A stretch of DNA of 64,000 nucleotides from Linnemannia schmuckeri (taxonomy: Eukaryota > Mortierellomycota > Mortierellomycetes > Mortierellales > Mortierellaceae): the NCBI GenBank assembly GCA_029449235.1, contig JANATG010000019.1, forward strand, positions 1,054,001 through 1,118,000. The letters are read 5' to 3'. Shown piece after piece: positions 24,155-34,779 of the stretch (the stretch's first letter is position 1; every line of letters starts with the position of its first letter). The position numbers were made by a program, and so were the translations under genes. The notes under the pieces are model-generated. The model was not told where the DNA came from. It searched no databases and saw only the letters and a program-made list of their open reading frames with translations.

Positions 24155-24595
24155 GGAGGTTTGAGGAGCAGCAAGGATAATGGAGGAGAGAAATACAAGA
24201 GTATATGTGAGTGAGAGAGGGTTGGTGATGTTGTTAATCGTTGTCACAATGGAATGGAGGAAAGAGAGAGGAAGAGTTGGCACATTTGGGCGAAGGGGAC
24301 GCTTACTTGGTACTTCATTTGAACCAATTTCCTTATTTGAACACTCCGTCGTCATAACTATCGCACTATCGCACGTCCCGTCACCTCCCGTATGTGTATG
24401 CAAATAGATGGGGTTGGGGAGTTCGAGATAACAAATTTTTTTTTTCTCCACGAAACTTTTTCTCCACCGTACTTTTTGAAGTTTGCATTACTCTCCATTC
24501 TCATTCTTTTCCTTTACTTTACTCTTGTTCAACGCCCACATTCGACTCCTTTCCCACTCCACTCACTTTTTCACGACACAACCTAACTACACATC
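24155..24595. promoter_or_regulatory. shared divergent promoter, STK19-like / Rcf2
   Basis: The 441 bases lie between opposite start codons. A T run sits at about 24437-24446, and a C/T-rich then AC-rich leader leads into 24596. Both genes must be served from here. Confidence 0.45.
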
Positions 24596-25565
24596 ATGTC
24601 GATCAGCCCCACTCACATTCAAGAAGGCAGCGCCGAGGAGAAAAACTCGATCATCCTCACCGCTGCTGCCAAGGGTGCTGGACTCGCCCTCGTCACCGCA
24701 GGACTCGTCGCCTTCACCGGTGCCCGCTACTCTCACACCTACCAGACCCTCTCCCGCCCCATGAAGACCTTCCTCCTCGGATCTGGTACGAACTCTACAT
24801 CGCTACTGCAGGAAGACAGGGCAAATTGTAACATAGACACCCAGTCGATCTGTTTTTGCTTATCTGAACTAACAAAAAATACACTTTCTCTCAATTCAAA
24901 GGTGTGGCGGCAACATCGATCTTGTTTGCAGATCATGCTCGTGTACACTACGAGGACCGCCAGCTGCTGCGTCATTTGGATCAGGAGGCTGCAGAGAAAG
25001 CCCGCGCCGAAATTCGCGCCCAGCGTGGAATCCTGGCTGAGCTTAACTACCAGATCCGTGAGAACAGGAACATGGTAGTCGGTGTCTCCTGGTTGACCTG
25101 CATGGGCGGTTCCTTGCTCTACACCTTCTCCAAGAAGGGCCTCACCACCACCCAGCGTATCGTAACTGCTCGTACGTCATTTCCCATCATACCGAACCTT
25201 TGCTGCTGTTGTTTTTTGCTGCTATTGCGACCATTTGCATGCATGGCTGCATGGGAGGTTGAGGGAATCGGTCACTATGATTTCGGTCTTGCATAAACCT
25301 AGTTGCATACGATACTAATAGCTGTTTCACTCCATATTCATTACTCATAGGTATGTATGCACAAGGGTTCACAATTTTGACAATGATGGCGGTGGCTGCT
25401 TTGGAGTTGACAGAGACCCCTGTGCCCAAGAAGGAGATCTTGACCGACGAGTGGAAGGCCATCTTGGCCAAGGACAAGCAGGGCAACTACATCGTCAAGG
25501 ACACTGCCCCTCCTCTGGATGCCAAGGCTGCCCACGCCGTTGCTTCCTCAGTAACTTCTGCTTAA
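24596..25565 (+). CDS. RCF2: respiratory supercomplex factor 2 (HIG1 domain)
   Basis: Three exons: 24596-24785, 24902-25171, 25351-25565; 224 residues. The N-terminal half has two hydrophobic segments (GLALVTAGLVAFTGARY and a second after FLLGSG). The C-terminal half holds the HIG1 block LNYQIRENRNMVVGVSW, a membrane helix, then IVTARMYAQGFTILTMMAV. This is the Rcf2 plan. Rcf2 sits in the inner mitochondrial membrane, associates with cytochrome c oxidase and tunes the III-IV supercomplex. An Ala-rich tail ends the protein. The promoter is shared with the STK19-like gene. Confidence 0.88.
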
Positions 25566-25934
25566 ATGGCGATCTTTGTGGTTACGACTACCTCACCCAC
25601 CTTTGAGGCGCTGGATACTATCGCGTGATGATTGATATTCTTTTCTCGCCTCTTTAGCGCTAACACCATTACACACCACACTCCGACATGCATCTTCTCA
25701 TCTCCACTCCACCAACACCACTCGCATTACCTTTTCACTCTCGATCTAGGCCCCCTCCTTCACTACCATAGACACACGACCTTGTTCATTATCAAATACA
25801 CACCTTTTTTTCCCTTTACGTTGATCTTCACACAAAGAAATGTACAATTTTCAACTCTTTATTCAACTTAGTGACGCACGAAAAACATACTCCGACAACC
25901 AAACAGCAAAACTGATACAAGAAGACGCATTCTA

Positions 25935-26766
25935 CATTACAATCTGAATCTGGTAGAAGGCGATGTCATTGTCGGACCATTCGAGGAGGATGACATTGTA
26001 AAAACGGGTTGACCGGAGCGATGATTCCATGGGGATGCGAGGTTGTCGAGAGGATTCTTGGGAGTTGACAATATCGATTCTGCACCACGGTTTTCTTCAA
26101 TAACTGGTTTTTTGATAGCACGATATGAAAGGTGGATTCTTTTTGGATGAAGTGGATACGACAGGCGATCTTAACTCCTAATTAGAGGCGAAGGAGGAGG
26201 AGGAGGAGGAGGAGAAGGAAGGCGAGGAAGGGAGTAAGATATGGTTTCTGGAGCTTCGATCAGTAACGAGGTATGACGACTGCATCTCGTGATAGGATTC
26301 TGATGTGCCACGCCATTCATGTCCCCGCCAGAGTCGATGAACGGCGGCGAAAACGAGGGGAATGGGAGAGAAAGATCTTGCATAGGATGACAGCGCATCC
26401 AAAGGGGGGGATTCTAAACTCTTTTCTGATGGTATTCAGTCCCCTCAACGTGAAGGAGGAGCAAACCCCAATAGATCTCTCATGTAGACTTTCCAGGATA
26501 GACTCGAATGGAAGTCTGCAAGACGACATGGCATCCGAAGAGGTTAAATTCCTCAAGTGCCTCGACATTCGCCACAAGGGCGGGGTTACAACAAACCTGA
26601 GGCCGGCACGATCAACAGGGGTGTAAGCTCAAGATAAGTTTACTTTGAGAAAGGCTAGAGAAGGAGGAGGAGGGAAAGGAGCATGGGGATCGGTGGTATT
26701 GTAGAACCATAGCACAGAAGAGAAGGGTAAGGAGGAGGAGGACCGCCAGTGATACAAGAATGTCAT
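25935..26766 (-). CDS. uncertain minus-strand coding blocks, family unknown
   Basis: No complete model can be built, but several minus-strand stretches have the C-ending codon choice of the neighbouring genes. One runs from about 26588 (ALVANVEALEEFNLFGCHV). One lies at about 26400-26200 (FAAVHRLWRGHEWRG). One is at 26165-26070 (VKIACRIHFIQKEST), and a last block ends in a stop at 25935 (FYNVILLEWSDNDIAFYQI). They sit in different frames separated by candidate introns and by a GAG/CTC-repeat stretch near 26190-26220. This may be a multi-exon gene of unknown family or a decayed one. An open plus-strand frame covers part of the same DNA but has less biased codons. Confidence 0.3.
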
Positions 26767-27120
26767 GACGGGTTATGGATAACCACCCATGACACCTCGA
26801 ACTCACACACGATTTGAGAAGTCCTAGAAAAGCTGACAATAAGGATGAGGGCGGACGAGATGGTAAGAACATAGATCGACTATTTCTGACCATCACGTTG
26901 TGGTGATTAGGAACATACAAAAGAATGAACTTTAAGGCGCTGAAAGATTTGTACAAAAAAGAAAAAAAAAAAATCACACGTTTCTCTACGCGTTTATGTC
27001 TCAAAATGATCGACGTTGTTTTTTATTTGAATAATCAAAAGAACAGAAAAAGATCAATCAGTACTCCCTGCAGACAACGATCCAAACGGCAGTTAAGCAA
27101 ACAAAATTTCAAAAACGCAA

Positions 27121-27456
27121 TCAAATTCCATGAACATCCGCAGAGGTAGAGGCCGCCGCTGCTTCGACCACCGACGGATGGGGAAGCTCGGCAATAATGA
27201 GCTCGTATTTTGGGGGAACGTGTGCCCTGAGTCCGTCGATTTGGTGTGGAAATGCAGAAAAGAGAACACAAACGTCACCGTCGATATCTCTGCGCTTGAA
27301 ATGAAAGATCTGGGTTAGCTCTGCAAGGTGAGTGACCTCGTAGAAGAGTTTGTAGTTGTCCTTCTTGCAGATCCTGGCGACATAGTTGGTCAGGACTGCG
27401 TCGCGGATAGACTGGTCGGAGCTCTGGGTAGGTGCCTTGCCCTTGTATCGGTGCAT
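27121..27456 (-). CDS. small protein of unknown function, 111 residues
   Basis: Single coding exon starting MHRYKGKAPTQSSDQSI and ending with an Ala/Ser/Thr-rich tail. An intron acceptor lies about 30 bases upstream of the ATG, so the 5' leader is probably spliced; a C/T-rich leader lies near 27700-27930. Third codon positions prefer C/G, as in neighbours. Blocks NYKLFYEVTHLAEL and ELPHPSVVEAA resemble parts of the next gene upstream (SYREFYDITILANY, CLPHPSTRVVPA). The two may be an old tandem duplication. No known domain is recognised; no signal peptide or membrane helix is seen. Confidence 0.55.
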   Translation of the reverse strand: MHRYKGKAPTQSSDQSIRDAVLTNYVARICKKDNYKLFYEVTHLAELTQIFHFKRRDIDGDVCVLFSAFPHQIDGLRAHVPPKYELIIAELPHPSVVEAAAASTSADVHGI

Positions 27457-28068
27457 TGTTTGGACGTGTTTTTGGTTCTGCAGAGGTCTAGTTGTAAAAC
27501 ATTGTCGTGATATAAGAACCATGTCAGCAACATGGCGTTTACTATGACAGAGAGGCAAGCCAAGTCTGAAGTATTTTCGTCACATCAGGAAGTGATATCA
27601 CGCAAGTAGGTATTGATCTGTGATAGGCAGAACTATTGTCTTTACTTAAAGAGTCTTGACGAGACGAAGCGACTGGTGGCGGGATGATAGGTAGACAAAG
27701 AAAGAGGCACGTCCAAGTACGTAGTTGAAAATGAAGCGGGGCTAGGTAGGAAACCGACTGTGTGTTGTTGCGGGTAGACTCTTGTAGTTGAGGTAAGCGC
27801 AATAGGAGTTGGCTTAGAGCGAGCGGAGTGTTGCGTGTATGAAGTTGTGTTGGTAAGGAAGGGGAAGACGCAGAAGAAAGAAGCGAAAGAACAAAAAGAG
27901 ACGGGAGAAAAGAAGACAAAGAAAAGAGAAACTTATGCGATGAACGTGATTGTGGTATTTAACCAGTATTTATTTTTGAAAAGCAACTTCTGTTAGCGTA
28001 AAAAAGTCACTTTGCTCTGTTGTTTCGCGCGTCGAACTTTGCCTACCATGCTTCCATCTTGGCCAGAC

Positions 28069-28347
28069 CTAAGGAGCCGTCGAGGTGGAGGTCGCCGGAA
28101 CCACGCGCGTCGATGGGTGCGGAAGGCACTGTAAGGTGACCTGGGCGACGGATCCCAGCTCTGCCTGTGTCCTTCGATGAGATATCGAAGGATCAACATA
28201 GGGACCCACAGTTTCTCCTCTTCCTCTTCTTCCGACTTCAAACAGAATGAGAGACACGTAGTTCGCAAGAATCGTTATGTCGTAAAACTCTCGATAACTC
28301 GCATTCACTGTGCTGCTGATACTCAGTCCCTCAATTGCATCGTCCAT
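28069..28347 (-). CDS. small protein of unknown function, 92 residues, possible paralogue of its neighbour
   Basis: Single frame opening MDDAIEGLSISSTVNASYREFYD and ending STSTAP before a TAG. DNA around its 3' end aligns with that of the gene at 27121-27456 (both carry GAGGT, AGG and CGCCG blocks in register). The middle is Gly/Arg-rich and not alike, and an alternative frame is also open there. It could be an intact diverged copy or a copy beginning to decay. It ends 723 bases upstream of the paralogue's ATG and starts 246 bases downstream of the acyl-CoA dehydrogenase stop. Function unknown. Confidence 0.4.
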   Translation of the reverse strand: MDDAIEGLSISSTVNASYREFYDITILANYVSLILFEVGRRGRGETVGPYVDPSISHRRTQAELGSVAQVTLQCLPHPSTRVVPATSTSTAP

Positions 28348-28592
28348 TTTGTCTGGGTTGAGCGACGGACTCGACAGTTCACTGCCAAAGACGACAATGG
28401 AGGTAAAAAAGAGTAGTAGAGATATCCAATGAACCACTGCGCCCACCACGCATCTGGCCCACGTCAAGCGGATTTAGAGACGCAAAAGTTTTTTTGCTGG
28501 CGACATGACATGTTTAACTTAAGGTTTATTTTATTCATTTCTGTACAATCGATATTTTTGGGTTGTCTCCGTAAGTGGAGCTACCATTTTTT

Positions 28593-30290
28593 TTACAACT
28601 TGGATCCGTTGTCGAGGATCTGGGCACGTCGGGCTTTGATGGCCGCATCGCGAGCACGGATATCGTCTCCGCGCATCAGCTCAAAGCGAGCCAACTGCAT
28701 GGTATGGACCTCATCGGGACCATCGGCAATACGGAGGGTACGAGCGCCAGCATAGAAGCGGGCCAAGGGGAAGTCCTGGCTGACACCAGCAGCACCGTGG
28801 GCCTGGATGGCCAAATCGATCACGCGCTGCAACATCTGGGGGACCATAATCTTGGCCATGGCAATGTCGCGGAGAGCACCCTTGGCATCGGTCTTGTCGA
28901 TCTTGTCGGCGGCTGAGAGAACCATCAGGCGGGAGGCGTTGATCTCGATGCGCATCTTGGCAACATCTGCGGCAACGGTTCCGTGACGGGCCAGGACGCG
29001 ACCGAAGGTACGGCGCGAGGGGTCGGTGACACGGGCGATCATGACGTCCAAAGAGCGCTCGGCCATGCCGATGGCACGCATGCTAATGTGAAGAATTTGG
29101 AAGAGAAATTAGCGGGCGAAATAATCCCTTCGATCACTTGAAACTTTGCTCAGTCTGGAAACCCTAAATCGCTTCAAACAAGTACTCAAAGTACTGTACC
29201 AGTGGTGAATACGACCAGGTCCCAAACGACCCTGGATGACCTCGAAACCACGGCCCTCACCAAGGATAATGTTGGCGACAGGGACACGGACATTGGTGAA
29301 CTTGACCTCGCAATGTCCCTCGGGGGCATCATCGTATCCAAAGACGTGCATGGGGCGAACAACCTCAATTCCGGGGGTATCAGCAGGGACAATGACGATC
29401 GACTGTTGTCTGTACTTGTGCTCATTGTTAGGGTCGGACTTGCCCATGACCAAGTAGACCTTGCAGCGGGGATCACCAGCGCCCGAAATCCACCACTTGT
29501 GTCCGTTGATAATGTAATGATCGCCCACACGCTCAATCGAGGTCTCAATGTTGGTGGCATCCGAGGAAGAGACAGCAATCTCAGTCATGGCAAAGGCCGA
29601 GCGGATCTTGCCGTTCATGAGGGGGACGAGCCACTTGGCCTTTTGTTCGGGAGTGCCGTACTTAGCAAAGACCTCCATGTTGCCGGTATCGGGGGCCGAG
29701 CAATTGAGGGCCTCGGGGGCGACACGGGGGCAGCGACCGGTGATCTCGCAGAGGGTGGCGTACTCAAGGTTGGTCAATCCAGGACCCTCGGGGTACGACT
29801 TGTTCAAGAATAAGTTCCAGAGACCCAACGACTTGGCCTTTGCCTTGAGCTCCTCCATGATTGGGGGCACGGACTAATCGACGAGAAGGAAAAAGAAAAA
29901 AAGGGGAATGAGATTTCGTTCCTTTGCTGTTGAAACGGTTGTTGAAATCTGCATGGTTGTGGGAAATGTTGATATTTACCGTCCAACGCTTATCGCCGGT
30001 CCCGACCTGGCTCTCGTAGATCTCCTCGGCTGGCAAGCAGTCGTTCTAAGGGATATGGCAATTAAAGTAAGCAATGGTGTGAGCGATTCAATTTATGGTG
30101 TTCAGCAAGTAAATATCATTAACAAGTTCGCGTTGACGGCGTCGGTTGGTTTGCCAAAGAGAAGGTGGAGTGAACACTGCGTGGGGAGAATGAGAGACGA
30201 AAGGTAAGTATTTTTTCGTACGTTGACAAAGTCGATGAGCTTCTTCTGGAGCTCCTGGCAGCGGGGTGAGACTTCAAAGATGGAGGTCAT
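28593..30290 (-). CDS. acyl-CoA dehydrogenase, ACAD11-like, with peroxisomal signal
   Basis: Four exons: 30290-30222, 30045-29980, 29873-29200, 29082-28593; 432 residues. Landmarks of the fold are GLTNLEYATLCEITGR, NMEVFAKYGTPEQKAKWL, FAMTEIAVSSSDATNIET (substrate/FAD region), HKWWISGAGDPRCKV, ILGEGRGFEVIQGRLGPGRIHHCMRAIG and IQAHGAAGVSQDFPLARFYAGARTLRIADGPDEVH. The sequence style matches the ACAD10/11 branch, which oxidises long or branched acyl-CoAs. The protein ends in Ser-Lys-Leu, the classical PTS1, and lacks a presequence, so peroxisomal beta-oxidation is likely. The first two exons are short (69 and 66 nt). Substrate is inference. Confidence 0.93.
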
Positions 30291-31118
30291 TATTAAATGA
30301 GTGATGTGAATCGGGTTGTGTTGAAGAAGAGGATGTGGGGTGAAATGATTAAAGAGAAGAGAAAAGAAGGCAAAAGAGAGCGACAAGCAGGGTATTTAGT
30401 AGGGACTCAAAAATCCATACCCACGGCTCGATCGAGCAAGAGGGGATGGTTTCTCCACAACCTTACTTTGTGTGCAGGGCACTCCTACTGGCCTACTGGC
30501 ACTACTTGGCAGCACAAAAATTATTTGGGCAGCTGTGGCCCAATCGATCACCTTGCCGCTGGAGTCCGCCGACCGACCGATTGACTACACGCAACAAGCC
30601 TATAATAGTTATGGCGCTCCGTGGGTCTGCTGGATATATGCATTCGGCACTCTTGTCTCCGGAACTCCTCTCTTCTCCTTGCCTCATTCCATGCAAGGTT
30701 TTAAAACCTCATTGAAGACAAATAAATGACAACAAAACGCCTTCTTTGTATCTGGCGATGGATGAAGTGCTTCCAACCGAACACCAACAACGGAAATCCA
30801 AAACAAAAAATGAAATCCTTGTCAACCGAGCGAGAAGGAAAAAATATTCGCGCTTGGTCATCAGATCCTTAAGCTGGCCCATCCTCTTTTCTGTAAAGAA
30901 GAAATAATTGTAAGACGACAAGAAAAATAAAAAAGTAGGAAAAGTGAAAAAAGAAGGGTGTGAATGTGGGATGTATGTACAAATGTAACTGTTCGTGTTG
31001 TTACTTCCTATGCCTGCTATCTGGCTACAGTTTTTTGTGTGAATTTGAAAAAAAGAAAAAAAAAAATTGCCGCCAAAATACTAACTCAAAAGAACTACAA
31101 CGAACGATCAGCCAAAGT
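30291..31118. other. intergenic, no gene seen
   Basis: About 830 bases between the acyl-CoA dehydrogenase start and the EAF6 stop. Short open frames near 30450-30720 have no recognisable motif. The left end must hold the dehydrogenase promoter. Confidence 0.45.
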
Positions 31119-32077
31119 CTAAACATCCAGGTCTTCATCACCGTCGGCTGTGGAAGAGAGGCGGATTTTCTTGGGTGGCCTGCTGCTATCCTTGGGATGG
31201 TTGGATGATGATGATGACTTCTGCTGCTTCAGGTGTCTCCGACTGGCAGACGACGATGACGGTGGTGGTACTGTGCTGGTTGGAGGTGGCGCAGTGTTAG
31301 ATGTCGAGGACGAGGTCTTGAGGGTTGGACGTTTGCTGGTGGACGAGGAGCGCCTTGATTCATCCTGTGAAGATTCCTGGTCTGGGTTGTCCTTGATCTG
31401 CAGCGCCTGTTTATACCCAACGGGAAACGAGAGGGGAGCAACAACATGTTAGCTTTTTCTGACTGTAACATCAAAAATATCCCGGAGATGTAAAGTAAAG
31501 GCAAGGTGTAAATGCTTGCCTTGGTGAAGGTTGTAGAGGACATGGAGAAGAGTCGGTCAGATTCGGAGTACTTCACTCTGCTCTTGTCAGCCTTTGTGTT
31601 GATGTAGCCGTCGAATCCCCGGATGATGTTTCCTCCATGCTGTGTGTCCTCCAGATACGATCCTTCAAATGCGTAGATACTGTTCTCCAGCCCAGCCTAT
31701 AAAGTCAGCGATAAATAAAAATAATATGATGTTAGCACATGGTCCCTGGTCATACCCTCTGCTTCTCATCCTCGCTGCAGCAATATCCTTGTGATGTTGC
31801 CCCCCCCCCCCCCCCCCCCCCCCCCCTTGTGTCGTTCATACCAAGTTGCGATCAACAAGCTTCTTGCGGGTCATCAGCTCATTGAGTTCGTTCTTGGCGT
31901 CAAGGTACAACTGATGAGTGACCTTTTCTTTCTAATGAGAATGAAGAATGTAGTGGTGTTGTTGTCGTTGTGAGTTAGACTTTGGCGAGATTCATTTGCC
32001 TCCGACCTTGCATCCTTCTTTTCCTGGACTGACTGAAATAATAAAAGACGATTTCTCCTTACTGGCGCGTCTGGCAT
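31119..32077 (-). CDS. EAF6: chromatin-modification protein EAF6
   Basis: Four exons: 32077-32063, 31931-31842, 31696-31520, 31406-31119; 189 residues. A coiled-coil start (LDAKNELNELMTRKKLVDRNL) leads into the family signature LENSIYAFEGSYLEDTQ-GGNIIRGFDGYIN and SESDRLFSMSS. EAF6/MEAF6 is a small subunit of NuA4-type and related histone acetyltransferase complexes. A Ser/Thr-rich tail with PPKKIRL, a likely nuclear signal, follows. Intron 3 (31519-31407) begins with GC (AAG|GCAAGC); reading through it destroys the tail frame. Intron 2 contains a 27-base C run on the plus strand. The 15-nt first coding exon (MPDAP) is the least certain part. Confidence 0.9.
31800..31826. repeat. poly(C) run of 27 bases inside an EAF6 intron
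   Basis: An uninterrupted run of C on the plus strand, thus G in the EAF6 pre-mRNA, starting 16 bases after the donor of intron 2. Such a run can form a G-quadruplex in RNA and is prone to length change; its length in the assembly may be inexact. Confidence 0.95.
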
Positions 32078-32533
32078 GGCTGTGTGAAGTGTGTGAAGTG
32101 TTTGAGGGTGATGAGGTTCTGCTGTTGATGGCTTTTGTGTGTGGGTGTGTAAGTTTGTGTTGCTTTAATATGTCCTGGGCTGTCCTAATAACTATAGCTG
32201 CCTTGCTTGCCTCTTGTTTGTTCCCTGTCCTGTGAGTGTTTGATGTGATGTGAGTGGAATGGGAAAGAAGAGAAAAATACAGAAGTCGACCCTTCCCTCT
32301 ATCACTTGAACAACAAACAACTGACCCCTCCGCTGCCTGTCACACACACTGCGCTTGATACATTTCTTACCCTTTTGAAAAGTACTTATCACTGTCTGCC
32401 TTCTCTTTCTCCCTCCTGCTCCTTGTTCCATTCCACTCATACATCGCCTTATTTTTTCTTAGCGTTCATCGTCACACACCACTCATTCCACCCACTCGCA
32501 CCCCTTGTTATTTGCTCACACAGACAGACGACA
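32078..32533. promoter_or_regulatory. shared divergent promoter, EAF6 / TMEM230
   Basis: The 456 bases separate opposite start codons. The right half is a C/T-rich leader typical of this window. No named site can be assigned. Confidence 0.45.
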
Positions 32534-33312
32534 ATGGCCATTACCTCTTCCTCCTCCGCCACTTCAACATCCCACAACAAAGCTCTCGCCGGCGTCCACA
32601 ACCTCGTTAACAGAACAAAGAAAATGCGTTTCCCCCGTCGAGCAAACCGGTACCTGCAGCAGCAGGACGATATCGGCTACACCGACGGACAATTCATGGC
32701 CCCTACTCCCAAAAGTACGCTCCCGCCTTTCTCTCGCTCTCTTTAACTGCCATGTTTCACGGACAACAGTAGGCACCATAAACGCCTTTCTTTGTCGAAC
32801 TTTTTTTGCTTTCCATATTAACACCTCGCTTTTGCTCCCGTTGTTGTTCCTTCTTAGTTCCCTGGAAGTCAATTGTCCTCGCTGTTGTCCTTTTAGTTCT
32901 TGGTGTAGTAGGACTCACCATCGGATCACTTCTCAAAGTCGGCATCCTGACAAGTCCCGTAAGTCCTTTCTTCATTCACCTTACACTACAATTACCCGGA
33001 GGACTTCTCGCTGGCTGCCTTACTAACCTGCGTCGTCTTGTGTTTCCGACGAGTAGGACTGGCTTGACAAGGGAACCCCGCTCTTGATTCTTGGCGCCCT
33101 CTGCTTCATCCCAGGTAAAAATCTCTCTTCCTCAAGTTCCTTAAAGCGAAAGCATCACCATCATTTCTCTTCGATACCTCGCCTTCTCATACCAAATGCT
33201 ACTTTTTACTTCTATCTTTCAAATAGGATCTTACCATGTCGGTCTTGCCTATTATGCATACCAAGAGTACGAAGGGTATTCCTTCTCACACATCCCGGAC
33301 CTGGACGATTAA
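32534..33312 (+). CDS. TMEM230-family (UPF0414) membrane protein
   Basis: Four exons: 32534-32714, 32858-32958, 33057-33114, 33227-33312; 141 residues. A Ser/Thr-rich then basic N-terminus leads to IPWKSI and a first membrane helix (VLAVVLLVLGVVGLTIGSLL). Then come WLDKGTPLLILGALCFIPGSYHVGLAYYAYQ and the family's closing motif EGYSFSHIPDLDD. TMEM230 proteins have two membrane helices and act in vesicle and endosome traffic. Exon 3 is only 58 nt. The gene is convergent with the J-protein gene. Confidence 0.93.
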
Positions 33313-33548
33313 CAAACCCAAACCCAGCAACGCAACGCCTGTGCACTCAGCCGTCTGCTCTATATATACATTTTTCATTGCTCCACAGCCCACCCATGCG
33401 ACAATTACATCCTTATCTTTTTGTACCATAGCGTTTTTTTTTTCTTTATTCATAAATCTTAGCTTTATTTTTTTTTGTTGGTCGGTGAGACATCCAAAAT
33501 ACAAGGGAAGGACGTAAAGAGGGTATCCAAAGAAGGCTCCAGCTCTGT

Positions 33549-34517
33549 TCACCCTAGATCGCAATTAAAGGATGGATCTAACGATATCCTGCCATCGTCG
33601 CTGCTGTCATGGTGATATGGCAGTCCTTGATTTAGCTGTGACAAAATTGATGAAGAGCGATAATAACTCCTCCTTGGATCATCATCCTGGTCACCTTCAT
33701 CCTTTTCGTCAGCAAACGCCCTCATAAACGAAGTGGCAGCCAAGACCGACAAGAAAACAAAAGTGACTCGAAAGATCCTCCCTGCAGCGCTATCAGACTC
33801 CTCATACTTCTTGCGCCATTTCGCCTCCTCGCTCTCGCGCTCCCTGGCCTGTCTCCTCTCCTCTTGCCGCAACTGCTGTTCGTAATGCATCTCTTGGTGA
33901 GATTTCGAATCGAAATGTGGAACAGGACCCCCGCCACCTCCACCGCCGCCTCCACTGCCTCCACTGACGCCGCCCATCCCGAACGTTGATCGAAAGGCCG
34001 CATGTTGTCTGGCTGCAGCTGCTGCCGCGGCTGATTGGGCAGAGTGTCGGAAGGGTGTCCTCCTGAGTGATCCGCGTAGTGGTGAATTTGATGATGATGA
34101 TGAATTTGAGTAGAGGGATCCAGTCCTGTCACGAAGGGTGAGGTCATAGTCACGTCTACGACGGTCGTCGCCCAGGATGGAGTATGCCTCGTTGATGGAA
34201 AGGAATTTGTGTCGAGACGTTTCTGAATCGTTCTTGTCAGGGTGATGCAGTTTTGAGAGTTTGTAGAACTGGGTCTTAATCTCCTTCTTGGTCGCGTTCT
34301 CTGTTAAGCCTAGCCGTTCATAGTGGTTGGATTTGTTGGAATGGTGCGCAGACTGGGTTGTTGATGTGTGAATGTTATTGGAGTGACTTGAAGAAGACGA
34401 TGGTACGGACGGAGTTGTGAGTGTTATGATGGATAGTTCCTGCCAGTGTAGGGGTCGGTGTCTCTTGAGACTGGGTTGTGCGTTTGCTGTTGCCCGTGTG
34501 AACAAGAGTCGGCTCAT
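33549..34517 (-). CDS. mitochondrial J-domain protein (DNAJC30-like)
   Basis: Single exon, 322 residues. The N-terminus is basic and Ser/Thr-rich (MSRLLFTRATANAQPSLKR), fitting a mitochondrial presequence. The J domain spans about residues 65-130, with HPD at 92-94 (LHHPDKND) and INEAYSILGD. Then come a Ser-rich stretch, an Ala run, a Gly run (GGSGGGGGGGGG), a charged helix (RQEERRQARERESEEAKW) and one membrane segment (IFRVTFVFLSVLAATSFM) near residues 250-270. The J-domain-then-membrane order resembles DNAJC30. Mitochondrial targeting and orthology are inferences. The promoter is shared with the Dabb gene, 262 bp apart. Confidence 0.85.
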   Translation of the reverse strand: MSRLLFTRATANAQPSLKRHRPLHWQELSIITLTTPSVPSSSSSHSNNIHTSTTQSAHHSNKSNHYERLGLTENATKKEIKTQFYKLSKLHHPDKNDSETSRHKFLSINEAYSILGDDRRRRDYDLTLRDRTGSLYSNSSSSSNSPLRGSLRRTPFRHSAQSAAAAAAARQHAAFRSTFGMGGVSGGSGGGGGGGGGPVPHFDSKSHQEMHYEQQLRQEERRQARERESEEAKWRKKYEESDSAAGRIFRVTFVFLSVLAATSFMRAFADEKDEGDQDDDPRRSYYRSSSILSQLNQGLPYHHDSSDDGRISLDPSFNCDLG

Positions 34518-34779
34518 GATGTGATTCGATTTGTAAGGCAGGAGAGAAGGTCGAGTGATTTGTCAACAGGTCAAAGAGCTGGGAGCAAAAAGGAGTAAGT
34601 CGTGTTGCGGCCTTTGAACGTCGATAATGAGCCTGAAGGGTAACAGTCACACAGTTGACTGGCATGCCTTTAAATATGCACCACTCTTGACTCACTACCA
34701 TCTTCCTTCCCTTCCAACCTCCAAGAACCAACTGTCCCCAACAACTCACTTTCCCATCAAACTCACCAATCCTCCAAAA
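34518..34779. promoter_or_regulatory. shared divergent promoter, J-protein / Dabb protein
   Basis: At 262 bases it is the shortest divergent promoter in the window. A TTTAAATATGC stretch at about 34670-34680 could be the TATA-like element of the plus-strand gene, followed by a C-rich leader. Confidence 0.5.

Noticed and set aside
27542..27919. 125-codon minus-strand frame starting with a signal-like segment
   Set aside because: It is a C/T-rich transcript leader; the real coding starts at 27456.
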